Assembly (NCBI RefSeq): GCF_004342485.1
Contig: NZ_SMBU01000022.1
Coordinates: 26,815 to 90,814 of the forward strand
DNA from: Roseateles saccharophilus
Lineage (GTDB): Bacteria; Pseudomonadota; Gammaproteobacteria; Burkholderiales; Burkholderiaceae_C
Length of the DNA stretch: 64,000 nucleotides
Direction: 5' to 3'
In this document: piece after piece, positions 17,536 through 26,024 of the stretch
Numbering within the stretch: the first letter of the stretch is position 1
Layout of the letters: every line of letters begins with the position of its first letter
The notes under the pieces: model-generated
The model's input: only the letters and a program-made list of their open reading frames with translations
What the model was told of the DNA's origin: nothing
Database searches by the model: none
Program-made: the position numbers and the translations under genes

Positions 17536-17952
17536 TGCGCGTAATCCTTGACACCAACGTTCTGCTCGGCGCGCTGATTTCGCCCCATGGGCCACCCGAT
17601 GCGATCTATCGCGCCTGGCGCGCGGCGCGCTTCGAGCTGGTGACATCGGCGGCACAGCTCGACGAGCTGCGGCGGATGAGCCGCTACCCCAAGCTCAAGA
17701 CCATCTTGCCCGCGCACCGCGTCGGCACGATGGTCAACAGCATGCAGCGCGCCATCGTTTTGGCGCAACTGCCGCCGCTGCCGGATGGCATCGAGGCGAA
17801 TGATCCGAACGATGCGTTCCTGCTGGCGATGGCCATGGGCGGCGACGCCGACTACCTGGTGACGGGCGACCGCCGCGCCGGGCTGCTGCAACGCGGCAGC
17901 ATTGGGCGCGCGCATCGTCACGCCGGCCACCTTCTGCGCCGAGGCGCTTTGA
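17535..17952 (+). pseudogene. PIN-domain toxin (COG1569 type), frameshifted near its end
   Basis: The frame from 17535 begins MRVILDTNVLLGALISPHGP, the first acidic motif of PIN ribonucleases of the type annotated as putative toxin-antitoxin toxin component. It continues with NDPNDAFLLAMAMGGDADYL and LVTGDRR, which hold the remaining acidic residues. Near 17895 the frame shifts: the normal ending LGARIVTPATFCAEAL is found one frame over and stops at 17952, whereas the original frame runs on to 18173 with an unrelated tail. The core catalytic residues lie before the shift, so a longer abnormal protein may still be made. It is coupled to the antitoxin and directly followed by a Tn3 transposase start. 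Confidence 0.75.
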
Positions 17953-17955
17953 GCC

Positions 17956-18058
17956 ATGCCGGTCAGCTTCCTGTCCATCACGCAACGGGAACGCTACGGC
18001 CGTTACCCAGACACGCTTTCCGGCGAAGAACTGGCGCGCTACTTCCACCTGCCGTCCA
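17956..18058 (+). mobile_element. Tn3-family transposase, 5' fragment only
   Basis: The frame from the ATG at 17956 reads [20 protein letters not shown] then [12 protein letters not shown], the conserved N-terminus (DUF4158 region) of Tn3-family TnpA proteins. Similarity ends around 18050, only a few bases from the stop codon of the minus-strand ferredoxin gene at 18059. Tn3 transposons frequently carry toxin-antitoxin modules next to tnpA, which fits the two genes just upstream. The remaining roughly 950 codons of tnpA are absent, so this is the left-over edge of a deleted transposon. Confidence 0.8.
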
Positions 18059-18412
18059 TCAGCGGTCATCGGCGCCCCCCGGTCCCTGGTGGAAGACGAG
18101 GTCCTCGACGACCCGGCCACCGACCAGATGTTGTTCGACGATGCGCGCCATATTGGCCGGCGTGACGTTGTAGTACCAGGTGCCGTCGGGCTGCACGCAC
18201 ATCACCGGGCCACCCTTGCAGGCGGCGAAGCAGTTGACGCGGCTCCGCTTGACGCGGAGTTCGCCCTCATGGAGCCCGGCGGCCTTGAAGCGCTCGCCCA
18301 GGCTGTCGAACAAGGCCTGGGATTCGCCATCCTGGGTGCAGCGCGGGCCGGTGCAGACGAGCAGGTGGCGGCGGTAGCCGGAAATCTTGGGTTTCTGGAC
18401 AGGTTCGGTCAT
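18059..18412 (-). CDS. (2Fe-2S) ferredoxin of the cobalamin operon
   Basis: A 117-residue protein with the thioredoxin-like 2Fe-2S ferredoxin pattern: [14 protein letters not shown] near residue 17 and [20 protein letters not shown] near residue 60 supply the cluster cysteines, followed by WYYNVTP and a C-terminal helix. Ferredoxins of this type are often the last gene of proteobacterial cob clusters, where they are thought to supply electrons for cobalt or ring reduction. The ATG at 18412 lies 22 bp after the cobJ stop. The stop codon sits at the junction with the Tn3 remnant, so the operon's original downstream neighbour has been lost. Confidence 0.85.
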   Translation of the reverse strand: MTEPVQKPKISGYRRHLLVCTGPRCTQDGESQALFDSLGERFKAAGLHEGELRVKRSRVNCFAACKGGPVMCVQPDGTWYYNVTPANMARIVEQHLVGGRVVEDLVFHQGPGGADDR

Positions 18413-18434
18413 GGCGGTTGCGGGCCGGTTCTGT

Positions 18435-19424
18435 TCAACGCTCGTCTGCGTCCTCGGCACCGACGGGCTCGACGGCGCCGTCCATCGGTTCGGCCAGCGT
18501 CGCGGCGATGTAGTCCTCGGGCAGGTCGTGCTCGCACGCCAGCTCGGCCACGGAGCGGCCCGCGTCGACCTGCTCGCGCAGCGCGTGCAGCCAGCCCAGC
18601 AGGCCGGTGGACAACGAGCGCCCTGGCTTCTCGCCATCGCGCGTCTCGCCGCCCTGCGCGAGCCCGTCGTACTTGTTCGCGTAGCCGCGCGGCGTCACCA
18701 TCAGCCCGTTGCGCAAAAACGTGCTGCTGTTGCCGATCAGCACGGTGCTGAGCATGCCGATGTCCTGCTCGCTCATCTGGTCCAGCGTCGTGAAGACGAG
18801 GTTCTGGCGACGCCGGTAGGCGCTCTTGACGATGGCCACGGGGGTATCCGCGCGCCGATGCCGCAGGAACAGACGCTGCGCCTCGACGATCTGGCGCGTG
18901 CGCCGACCGCTCTTGGGGTTGTAGAGCGCGACGACAAAGTCCGCCCGCGCGACCGCATCGAGCCGGCGCGCGATGACGGGCCAGGGCGTCAGCAGGTCGC
19001 TCAGCGAGATCGCGCAGAAGTCGTGCGTTAGCGGCGCGCCGACGAGAGCCGCGCAGGCGTTGAGTGCGGATGCACCCGGCACGATCTCGACCTGCACCGC
19101 ATCGTCTGGCGTCCAGCCGGCCTGGAACAGCACTTCGTAGGTCGGGCCGGCCATGCCATAGACGCCGGCGTCACCGGACGAGATCAGCGCGACCTTCTTG
19201 CCTTCGCGCGCGGCCTCCAGCGCGCTGACCGCCCGGTCCAGCTCCTCGGTCATGCCCTTGCGCACGACCTCCTTGCCCTCGAGCAGGTCAGCCACGAGCT
19301 TGATGTAGGTCACATAGCCGACGACGACGTCGGCCTCGGCGATCGCGCTGCGCGCGCGCGCCGTCATGTGCTCGACGCTGCCGGGGCCGATGCCCACGAG
19401 CGTGATCTTGCCGGCCGCGGACAT
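18435..19424 (-). CDS. cobJ: Precorrin-3B C17-methyltransferase (CobJ/CbiH) with C-terminal extension
   Basis: A 329-residue SAM-dependent methyltransferase of the uroporphyrin/corrin family that methylates C17 and contracts the ring. Signatures include VGIGPGSVEHMTARARSAI at the N-terminus, YVTYIKLV, ISSGDAGVYGMAGP, IVPGASALNACAALVGAPL and LYNPKSGRRTRQ. The catalytic domain ends at about residue 245. Another 85 residues follow, with a helical segment (STGLLGWLHALREQVDAG, then SVAELACEHDLPEDYIAATL) resembling a small helix-turn-helix-like tail. The ATG at 19424 overlaps the previous stop; a start at 19451 is also possible. Confidence 0.93.
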   Translation of the reverse strand: MSAAGKITLVGIGPGSVEHMTARARSAIAEADVVVGYVTYIKLVADLLEGKEVVRKGMTEELDRAVSALEAAREGKKVALISSGDAGVYGMAGPTYEVLFQAGWTPDDAVQVEIVPGASALNACAALVGAPLTHDFCAISLSDLLTPWPVIARRLDAVARADFVVALYNPKSGRRTRQIVEAQRLFLRHRRADTPVAIVKSAYRRRQNLVFTTLDQMSEQDIGMLSTVLIGNSSTFLRNGLMVTPRGYANKYDGLAQGGETRDGEKPGRSLSTGLLGWLHALREQVDAGRSVAELACEHDLPEDYIAATLAEPMDGAVEPVGAEDADER

Positions 19425-20080
19425 CAAGCCGCCAGTCCGGCGCGCCTGCACCAGCCCTCATCGAATGCCAGCGCCACGAGGGCACGGCCGCCACTCGAGC
19501 GCAGCCTGCCGCCCAGCGCCACCAGGCCGATCGTCATGAGCGGCTCCACCGCCACAAGCAGTAGGTAGGAGGCGGCAAACGTCGCCCAGCCGGCCAGCGG
19601 TGCGGCCACCGTGCTGATGGACAGCCAGAAGCCCACCATCAGCGTGACACCGGCGTAGTAGAGAGCGTCCAGCTTGACGACGTTGGCCACCGTCAGGCGC
19701 TGCAGCCTGCGGCCGAGTGTGTGGTGCACGAGGACAAGCGGCAGCCCGAGGCTGAGGAAGTTCACCGCCAGATGGACCATGTCCTGCGGCTCGAACAGCA
19801 GCGCCTGCAGCAGCAGACCCAGGCCGAAGCCGAACAGCGTGGGCACGAAGCCGAACAGCAGGTAGGCCGGCATTGCGCCGACCAGGTGCAGCTCGGACGG
19901 GCCGACAGGTAGATGCCAGGCCTGCATCAGCAGCGAGAAGAAGAAGGCAGCCAACGCGGTGCGCAGCCACAGCACCGGCTGCTTCAGCAGGGCCGGCGCA
20001 TGGGCCGCCAGCAGCGCGCTCGCGCCCGCGGCCGCCAGCGCCAGCTTGGGCGATGTCAGGATGCCGATTTCGATGTGCAT
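19424..20080 (-). CDS. cbiM: CbiM-like cobalt ECF transporter component
   Basis: A 218-residue integral membrane protein with about six helices. It starts MHIEIGILTSPKLALAAAGA, matching the MHI(A/E)-G-L N-terminus of CbiM, whose first residues coordinate cobalt. GPSELHLVGAMPAYLLFGF corresponds to the conserved second region. In known systems CbiM with CbiN/CbiQ/CbiO imports Co2+ for B12 synthesis; no CbiQ or CbiO gene is visible in this window, so the energising module must lie elsewhere or the protein may act alone. It sits between cobE and cobJ in the overlapping operon (TGATG junction with cobJ). Confidence 0.78.
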   Translation of the reverse strand: MHIEIGILTSPKLALAAAGASALLAAHAPALLKQPVLWLRTALAAFFFSLLMQAWHLPVGPSELHLVGAMPAYLLFGFVPTLFGFGLGLLLQALLFEPQDMVHLAVNFLSLGLPLVLVHHTLGRRLQRLTVANVVKLDALYYAGVTLMVGFWLSISTVAAPLAGWATFAASYLLLVAVEPLMTIGLVALGGRLRSSGGRALVALAFDEGWCRRAGLAA

Positions 20081-20092
20081 GAAAAGTCTCCT

Positions 20093-20518
20093 TCAGGGGT
20101 TGATGAGGACAGGGAAAGTTGGGGCGGCGCAGCGCGCCACCGACACGGTGGCGTGGCGGCCGTCGCCGCCGCGGAGCTTGTGTTTCTCGACCAGCAGCGC
20201 CGACGTATCCGCCGCGCCGGCGGCCAGCAGCGCGGCCGCCTCGCTGACCGAGGGCGTGCCGGTGTGGCGGCGCACGGTCTCCGACGGGTTGGGCACGGCC
20301 ACTGCGGCCAGTTGCTCGGGCGCGTAGAAGCGCAGCAGCCAGCCGTGCCGGGCGGCCAGCGCGAGCAGGCCCGGCTCGTCGGCCTTGAGGTTGATGCTCG
20401 CGGCCGCGGCGACGTCGCCGAGCTGCGCGCCAGCCCGCGCCAGCGCCTCGCCGACGGCGTGCTCGAGCGTCTGCGCCGGCGTGCCGCGATCGCAGCCCAG
20501 GCCGAGGGCGACCTTCAT
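20093..20518 (-). CDS. cobE: CobE/CbiG C-terminal-domain protein
   Basis: A 141-residue protein matching CobE, the stand-alone form of the CbiG C-terminal domain: MKVALGLGCDRGTPAQTLEH at the start, ASINLKADEPGLLALAARHG in the middle and VPNPSETVRRHTGTPSVSEA toward the end. The ATG at 20518 overlaps the stop of cbiG by four bases, so the two halves of a typical CbiG are encoded as separate, translationally coupled genes. In the cobalt-early pathway CbiG opens the delta-lactone of cobalt-precorrin-5A; the C-terminal half may assist substrate handling. Confidence 0.88.
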   Translation of the reverse strand: MKVALGLGCDRGTPAQTLEHAVGEALARAGAQLGDVAAAASINLKADEPGLLALAARHGWLLRFYAPEQLAAVAVPNPSETVRRHTGTPSVSEAAALLAAGAADTSALLVEKHKLRGGDGRHATVSVARCAAPTFPVLINP

Positions 20519-21285
20519 CGCGCCGCCTCCGCGGCTGCGCGCGGCGGCCGGTAGACCACCAGCCGCTCGTGCAGGCGCTGCCACAGGGCCGGCGGCACTT
20601 CGGCATGGGTGACCCACAGCACGGCCGCATAGCGGTCCAGGTCCACCGCGTCGAAGCGCTCGAAGCGGTGGATGTTGGCCGGCAGCGGCGTCGGCCGCGT
20701 CCACCAGTGCGGGCTGCCCGCCTCCTGCACGAAGGCCACCGGCTCCTCGTTGACGACGGCGGCCGACACGCGCGTGATGTTGAGCTTGGGGGCCTCGACG
20801 GTCCAGCCGAGCTCGCGGCCGAGGATGTCCACCGGGATGGTCTTGCCGACGTCGGACGCCGTCGTCAGCACCGGCACGGCGCCGAGCAGTGCGGCCACCG
20901 TCTCGGCGCAGGCGTTGGCGCCGCCGACATGGCCCGACAGCACCGGGATCACGAACTGGCCGGCGTCGTCGACGACCAGCACGCCGGGGTCCTCGTCTTT
21001 GCTCTTCAGATGCGGCGCGATCAGCCGCACGACGGCGCCGAGCGACACGAAGAAGACGATCTGATCGTGGCTCGCAAACAGCCCGGCGATTTCATCCTTG
21101 AACGGCCCGGTGTAGGCCCAGACCTCGTTGGGCAGGCCCTGCATCGCGTCGGCGAACTTCGCGGCCACGCAAACGCGCGCTCGCGGCAGCGCGCGCGCCA
21201 GGGCCGCGGCCTGCTGCGCGCCATGCTTGGTGATGGCCACCAGCACGATGCGCACCGGTCCGGTCTCGTGGCGGGGCTCGTTCAT
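20515..21285 (-). CDS. cbiG: Cobalt-precorrin-5A hydrolase, CbiG N-terminal and central domains
   Basis: A 256-residue protein with the CbiG N-terminal fold: IVFFVSLGAVVRLIAPHLKS followed by DPGVLVVDDAGQFVIPVLSG, then HVGGANACAETVAALLGAVP and TTASDVGKTIPVDILGRELG. These are the diagnostic blocks of the hydrolase that releases acetaldehyde from cobalt-precorrin-5A. Its presence points to cobalt insertion before ring contraction. The start at 21285 overlaps the cobI stop (ATGA); the end overlaps cobE. The C-terminal domain normally fused to CbiG is the neighbouring CobE gene. Confidence 0.92.
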   Translation of the reverse strand: MNEPRHETGPVRIVLVAITKHGAQQAAALARALPRARVCVAAKFADAMQGLPNEVWAYTGPFKDEIAGLFASHDQIVFFVSLGAVVRLIAPHLKSKDEDPGVLVVDDAGQFVIPVLSGHVGGANACAETVAALLGAVPVLTTASDVGKTIPVDILGRELGWTVEAPKLNITRVSAAVVNEEPVAFVQEAGSPHWWTRPTPLPANIHRFERFDAVDLDRYAAVLWVTHAEVPPALWQRLHERLVVYRPPRAAAEAAR

Positions 21286-22091
21286 TGCACCGTCTCCTCG
21301 GCCGGCAGCGGCCCGGTTTTCTTCAGGCATCCGCGGATGCGATCGCCGCGCACGCGCCGTGGGTTGGCCACGAGCAGCAGGGACAGATAGCTGAGCTTGG
21401 TCCCGCGCAGGTCCAACATGTCGCGGCCGCGCAGCACGCGCTCGTCGGGCGCACCGCAGCGCTCGACGAAGGCGGCTCCGTCCAGCAGCCCGCGCGCCAG
21501 CAGCCAGTCGAGCAGCTCGTCGACGAGGGGCTTGACCTTCAGCAGCACCAGCGTGTCGAAGTCGTCGAGCAGCCGGTCGAGCGCGGCCACGCCATAGGCA
21601 GCGGGCACGATGGCCACCGTGTCGTCCTGCTCAGCCAGCGGCCGGCCCACGCCGGCGCAGGCCGCAGTGAACGCGTTGACGCCGGGCAGCACCTGGATTT
21701 CGACGCGCCCGTCCAACGCGCGCACGGTGCGCGCGAGATGGCCGAAGGTGGCGTAGGTGCTGGCGTCGCCCTCGACGAGGAAGAGCACGTCGCGGCCGGC
21801 CTGCAGCAACGGCAGCACGGCCTCGGCGGCGCGCAACCAGGCGCGCGACAGCTTCTCGCCGTCATGGGTCATCGGGAACAGCAGGCAATGGTGCTCGCCC
21901 GGCGGCGCCAGGCCCGCGCGCTGCACGATGTCGAAGGCATAGCTCGGAGTCTTCGTGCTTCGCGCCGGATAGGTCCAGACCGTGTCGCGGCGCTCGAGCT
22001 GGGCCCAGGCGGCGCGCGTGATCAGCCCCGGGTCGCCGGGGCCCAGGCTGACGCCGACGAGCCGGCCCATGCGCGTGACGGCACCGCTCAT
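21282..22091 (-). CDS. cobI: Precorrin-2 C20-methyltransferase (CobI/CbiL)
   Basis: A 269-residue corrin methyltransferase that adds the C20 methyl group to (cobalt-)precorrin-2. The N-terminal GRLVGVSLGPGDPGLITRAA is the SAM-binding loop. FLVEGDASTYATFGHLARTV is the CobI/CbiL-specific motif and LPGVNAFTAACAGVGRPLAE the second substrate/SAM region. The chosen ATG at 22091 overlaps the cobL stop by four bases. The position between cobL and cbiG in an overlapping array is consistent with a single polycistronic message. Confidence 0.92.
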   Translation of the reverse strand: MSGAVTRMGRLVGVSLGPGDPGLITRAAWAQLERRDTVWTYPARSTKTPSYAFDIVQRAGLAPPGEHHCLLFPMTHDGEKLSRAWLRAAEAVLPLLQAGRDVLFLVEGDASTYATFGHLARTVRALDGRVEIQVLPGVNAFTAACAGVGRPLAEQDDTVAIVPAAYGVAALDRLLDDFDTLVLLKVKPLVDELLDWLLARGLLDGAAFVERCGAPDERVLRGRDMLDLRGTKLSYLSLLLVANPRRVRGDRIRGCLKKTGPLPAEETVQ

Positions 22092-23392
22092 CGCGCGCCC
22101 TCCTTGGCGGCGCAGACGATCCACACCGGGTTCTCGGCCGCCAGCCGGTGCATGTGCAGGATGGGCTTGCTGCGCGAGGCCTGCAGCATGACGACGTCCC
22201 AGGCCGCGCCGAGCTGCTGCAGCGCCGCGGTCGCCGCCGCGAGGTTCTCCAGCGTCACGAAGTTCATCACGAGCTGGCCGCCCGGCCGCAGCCGCCGCAG
22301 GCACTGCGCGACGAGTTCGGCCAGCTCGCCGCCCGAGCCGCCGATGAAAACGGCGTCCGGGTCCGCCCAGCCGTCCAGCAGCTCGGGCGCCTTGCCGTGC
22401 GCCAGCGTGTGGTTGCTCAGGCCCATCGCGGTGCGGTTGCGCGCGGCGATCGCGATGTCGTCGGCGTTCTTCTCGATCGCGTAGACATGGCCGGCCGGGC
22501 ACAGCCGCGCGGCCTCCAGGCCGACGGCGCCGGAGCCGGCGCCGATGTCCCAGACGACGCTGTCCTCGCGCAGCTGCAGCCGCGCCAGCGACACGGCGCG
22601 CACCTCATGCTTGGTGATGAGCCCCTTGTCCGGATGGCGCTGCTCGTAGCTGGCGTCGGGCAGACCGAAGCGCACAGGCCGCGCCACGGCGGCGCTGCGC
22701 CACAGCAGCAGCACGTTGGGGTCGGCGAAGCGCTGCGCGGCAGCCTCGGCCGCACTCAGGCCGGCGACGATGCGCTCGCCGGGCTGCAGCAGCCGCTCGG
22801 CCACGGCAAGCTGGAAGTCGTCGGCCAGGCCTTCGGCGAGCAGCAGCCGCGCGACGCGGTCCGGCGTGTTGGCCGGGCTGGTCAGCACGGCCAGGCGCTC
22901 GTGGCAGCGCAGCGCCTGGGCCAGGGCATAAAGGCCGTGCCGTGGATCCGCGCCGACGGCCCATTCGCCCGCGTCCTTCGCATGGATGCTGACGATCTTC
23001 AGCTCCTGCGAGACCAGGCCGACGCGCGCACAGGCGAGCTGGATCGTGGACAGATTGGGCAGCACCTCGATCGCATCGAGGCAGAGCTGCATCGCCAGAT
23101 AGCCGGCGATGCCGTGGCAGAGCGGGTCGCCGGTGGCGAGCACGACGCTGCGCCGGCCGGCGGCCTGGGCCGCGCGCACGGTCTCGGCGACGGCACCCAG
23201 GCCGGCGATCTCGTGGCGCTGGGCCTCGGGCGAAAGCTCGGCCTCAAGCAGCGCGAGCGTGCGGCGCGCACCGATGACGACGTCGGCCTCGGCCAGGCTG
23301 CGCAGCGCCGCGGTACCGAGGCTGGCGGCGCCATCGTCGAGCACGCCGACGATGCGGCAGCGCGGCGGACGCGGGTTGGCGGAATCAGTCAT
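22088..23392 (-). CDS. cobL: Precorrin-6Y C5,15-methyltransferase, decarboxylating (CobL/CbiET)
   Basis: A 434-residue fusion. The N-terminal half (about 10-220) is the CbiE-type C5 methyltransferase with VVIGARRTLALLE, LATGDPLCHGIAGYL and the VGLVSQELKIVSIHAKD region. The C-terminal half (about 235-430) is the CbiT-type C15 methyltransferase/decarboxylase, with KHEVRAVSLARLQLREDSVV and the SAM loop WDIGAGSGAVGLEAARLCPA. Together they give the CobL/CbiET bifunctional enzyme. The ATG at 23392 overlaps the cbiD stop by eight bases. Confidence 0.94.
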   Translation of the reverse strand: MTDSANPRPPRCRIVGVLDDGAASLGTAALRSLAEADVVIGARRTLALLEAELSPEAQRHEIAGLGAVAETVRAAQAAGRRSVVLATGDPLCHGIAGYLAMQLCLDAIEVLPNLSTIQLACARVGLVSQELKIVSIHAKDAGEWAVGADPRHGLYALAQALRCHERLAVLTSPANTPDRVARLLLAEGLADDFQLAVAERLLQPGERIVAGLSAAEAAAQRFADPNVLLLWRSAAVARPVRFGLPDASYEQRHPDKGLITKHEVRAVSLARLQLREDSVVWDIGAGSGAVGLEAARLCPAGHVYAIEKNADDIAIAARNRTAMGLSNHTLAHGKAPELLDGWADPDAVFIGGSGGELAELVAQCLRRLRPGGQLVMNFVTLENLAAATAALQQLGAAWDVVMLQASRSKPILHMHRLAAENPVWIVCAAKEGAR

Positions 23393-24491
23393 CGGACGAG
23401 GCCTCGGCAATCTTGTGTCCATCGAAGTCGCAGACCAGCACATCGAGGCGGAAGCGCCCCGGGTAGCGGCCCATCACGGTGCTGACGACCTTGCGCGCCA
23501 GCGCGGCGTGGAAGGCGTCGACCAGGCCGAGGGCCTGCATGCGCTCGGCCGCGAAGCGCGCCGTCTCGGCCGCCGCGATCGCGCGGCATTCTTCGGCCGG
23601 TGCGCCGATACCGGCGGCGAGCTCGGCCAGCAGCGCGGTGTCGACCTCGGCGCGGTTCGCGTGCGTGATCGTCTCGCCCTGTGCGATCTTGGTCAGCTTG
23701 CCAACCATGCCGCCGATGACGACGCGCCGCAGCTTGGCGCGCACCGCCGCGTCGAGCGCATAGCGCAGGAAGTCGCCCATCTGCACGAAGCAGGCCTCGG
23801 GCAGGCCGGGCAGCTCGGCGATCGCGAACTTCTCGGTGCGCCCGCCCGTCGTCAGCACAACGGTGCCCGCGCCGGTGCTGGCGGCCACCTCGACGCCCTG
23901 CACGACGCTGGCCCGGTAGGCCGCGGTGCTGTAGGGCTTGACGATGCCGGTCGTGCCGAGGATGGAGATACCGCCGAGGATGCCGAGCCTTGCGTTCAGC
24001 GTCTTCCTCGCCATCTCGATGCCCTGCGGCACCGAGATCGTCACCTCCAGGCCGTCGCGGGCCAGCAGCGCGGCGCCGGCCTCGCGCACGTTGTCCTCGA
24101 TGTTGCGGCGGGGCACCGGGTTGATCGCCGGGCCGCCGACCTCCAGGCCCAGGCCGGCCATCGTCACGGTGCCGACGCCGAAGCCGCCGAGCAGCAGCAA
24201 GGCCTCGGCCTGGCCCGGCAGGCGCCGTACGTCGGCGGTGAGGTGGGCCTTGTCGGTGCAGTCCGGGTCGTCGCCCGCGTCCTTGATGACCATTGCGTGC
24301 GCCGTGCCGGCGTCGCAGCGGCCGTCGTGCACGTCAAAGCGCACGCGCTGGCCGTTCGGTAGCAGCGCCTCGACCGCGTCGGGCACGCGGCCCTCGACGA
24401 GGCCGAGCACCGCCGCCCGTGCTGCGGCGGCCGAGCAGGCGCCGGTCGTGAAGCCGGTGCGCGTGCCGCGCTTGACAGTCTTCTCCATCAT
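23385..24491 (-). CDS. cbiD: Cobalt-precorrin-5B C1-methyltransferase (CbiD)
   Basis: A 368-residue protein with CbiD hallmarks: RTGFTTGACSAAAARAAVLG at the N-terminus, KDAGDDPDCTDKAHLTADV, INPVPRRNIEDNV and the GTTGIVKPYSTAAY block. CbiD methylates C1 in the cobalt-early pathway. The start MMEKTVKRGTR at 24491 is in line with family length and overlaps the cobH stop by four bases. CbiD together with CbiG and CbiX argues for early cobalt insertion, even though the operon also uses oxygen-pathway-style fused genes. Confidence 0.95.
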   Translation of the reverse strand: MMEKTVKRGTRTGFTTGACSAAAARAAVLGLVEGRVPDAVEALLPNGQRVRFDVHDGRCDAGTAHAMVIKDAGDDPDCTDKAHLTADVRRLPGQAEALLLLGGFGVGTVTMAGLGLEVGGPAINPVPRRNIEDNVREAGAALLARDGLEVTISVPQGIEMARKTLNARLGILGGISILGTTGIVKPYSTAAYRASVVQGVEVAASTGAGTVVLTTGGRTEKFAIAELPGLPEACFVQMGDFLRYALDAAVRAKLRRVVIGGMVGKLTKIAQGETITHANRAEVDTALLAELAAGIGAPAEECRAIAAAETARFAAERMQALGLVDAFHAALARKVVSTVMGRYPGRFRLDVLVCDFDGHKIAEASSDD

Positions 24492-25195
24492 GAGGACGTC
24501 CTTTCCTCCTCGCGCTCGCGCGTCTCGGCCAGACCCAGCAGCGCGTGCAGCGCCGCGACGACCAGCGTCGAGCCGCCCTTGCGGCCGTCGATGACGATCC
24601 AGGGCACCTCTGTCAGCTCGGCGGCCAGCGCCTTGGACTCGGCCGCCGACACGAAGCCGACCGGCAGGCCGACGATCAGCGCGGGCCGCGCGCCCGCTTC
24701 GCGCACCAGCCGCACCAGCTCGATCAGCGCCGTTGGCGCGTTGCCGATGCCGACGATGGCACCGTCCAGCAGGCCCAGGCGCTGCGCCTTGCGCATCGCC
24801 TGCACGGCACGCGTCGTGTCCGCGGCCTGGGCCGCAGCGATGACGTCCGCGTCGGCGATGAAATGGTGCGTCGCCAGCCCGAAATGCGCGAGGCGCGGCG
24901 CCGACAGGCCGACGCAGATCATCTCCACGTCGGCGACGATGCGGCTGCGCCGCGAGCGCAGCGCCGCGATGCCAGCCGCGACGGCACCGGGGTGAAAGCG
25001 CGTGAGGCCGTTGAAGTCGAAGTCGGCGTTCGCATGGATCATGCGCCGCACAACGGGCCACTGCTCGGCACTGTAGGCATGCGGCCCGGCCTCGCGGTCG
25101 ATGGTCGCGAAGCTGTCGTGCTCGATGGCCTGGCCAGCGCGCGTGAGCTGCTCAGTGACCGGCGTGAGCATGGTCGTGGTGGTCGCTAGGGTCAT
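24488..25195 (-). CDS. cobH: Precorrin-8X methylmutase (CobH/CbiC)
   Basis: A protein of up to 235 residues that moves the C11 methyl group to C12, giving (cobalt-)hydrogenobyrinate. Signatures are VVRRMIHANADFDFNGLTRF, VADVEMICVGLSAPRLAHFG, GIGNAPTALIELVRLVREA and VGLPVGFVSAAESKALAAE. The ATG at 25195 is listed; an in-frame ATG at 25171 (MLTPVTEQL) fits the usual family N-terminus slightly better. Either start overlaps the 3' end of cbiX. The catalytic histidine typical of the family is the H in MIHANADFDF. Confidence 0.93.
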   Translation of the reverse strand: MTLATTTTMLTPVTEQLTRAGQAIEHDSFATIDREAGPHAYSAEQWPVVRRMIHANADFDFNGLTRFHPGAVAAGIAALRSRRSRIVADVEMICVGLSAPRLAHFGLATHHFIADADVIAAAQAADTTRAVQAMRKAQRLGLLDGAIVGIGNAPTALIELVRLVREAGARPALIVGLPVGFVSAAESKALAAELTEVPWIVIDGRKGGSTLVVAALHALLGLAETREREEERTSS

Positions 25196-26024
25196 GATGG
25201 ACGTGGTCGTGGCCGTGGTGGTGGCCCTGCCAGCGCGCGGCCGCGTCGTCGACAGGCACGGCGGCCAGCGTGCCGCGCAGCAGGCCGCCGACGCGCTCGG
25301 ACAGCAATGCGGTGACCTCGGGCTCGAAGCCGAAGTAGGAGCCCAGCGCGAAGCGCACCTGCGGGTACTGCTGCCGCAGGTGCTCGACCTGGCGGCCGAT
25401 GCGCGCGATCAGCGTGCCGGTGAACAGGTAGTAAGGCAGGACGACGATCTGGCGCATGCCCAACGCCACCTGGCGCTGCACGACGCGCTCGAGTCGAGGC
25501 CAGGCGATGCCCGTGAAGGCCAGGTCCACCAGCTCGTGATCGGCCTCCTCGAACAGCCAGCGCGCCATGCGCGCCATCTCGCCATTGGCCTCGCGGCTGG
25601 AGGAGCCGCGGCCCAGCAGCACGATGCCGGTGCCGCTGGGATCGGGCATGTCCAGCGACTGCATGCAGCCCTTGAGCCGGCGCTTCAGGATCGCCAGGAT
25701 GGGCTCGCAAACACCCAGGTGCGGCGCATAGTCGAAACGCACGCCCGGGTGGCGCTGGCGTGCACGGGCGATGTGCGACGGGATCTCGATGTTGACGTGG
25801 CCGGCCGCATTGAGGATCAGCGGCACGACGACGACGCGACGCGATCCGCGCGCCGCGAGGTCGAGTCCTTGCTCGACCTCGACGTCGGCGAACTCGATGA
25901 AACAAAGTTCCGTGCGCCACTGCGGATGGCGCTCGCGCCACTGCTCGGCGAAGCGCTCGATCTCGTCGTTGCCGGTCTTCTCACGCGAGCCGTGGCCCAC
26001 TAGTAGGATGGTGTCCGGGTTCAT
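25152..26024 (-). CDS. cbiX: Sirohydrochlorin cobaltochelatase (CbiX) with His-rich tail
   Basis: A 290-residue, two-domain CbiX that inserts Co2+ into sirohydrochlorin. The N-terminal domain starts TILLVGHGSREKTGNDEIER with the metal-binding histidine and continues VVVPLILNAAGHVNIEIPSH. The C-terminal domain repeats the fold with IVLLGRGSSSREANGEMARM and IVVLPYYLFTGTLIARIGRQ. The last 25 residues are very rich in His and Asp (HHHGHDHVHHDPSDHHDHAH), a likely cobalt store. The ATG at 26024 overlaps the cobM stop. Confidence 0.95.
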   Translation of the reverse strand: MNPDTILLVGHGSREKTGNDEIERFAEQWRERHPQWRTELCFIEFADVEVEQGLDLAARGSRRVVVVPLILNAAGHVNIEIPSHIARARQRHPGVRFDYAPHLGVCEPILAILKRRLKGCMQSLDMPDPSGTGIVLLGRGSSSREANGEMARMARWLFEEADHELVDLAFTGIAWPRLERVVQRQVALGMRQIVVLPYYLFTGTLIARIGRQVEHLRQQYPQVRFALGSYFGFEPEVTALLSERVGGLLRGTLAAVPVDDAAARWQGHHHGHDHVHHDPSDHHDHAHAGH

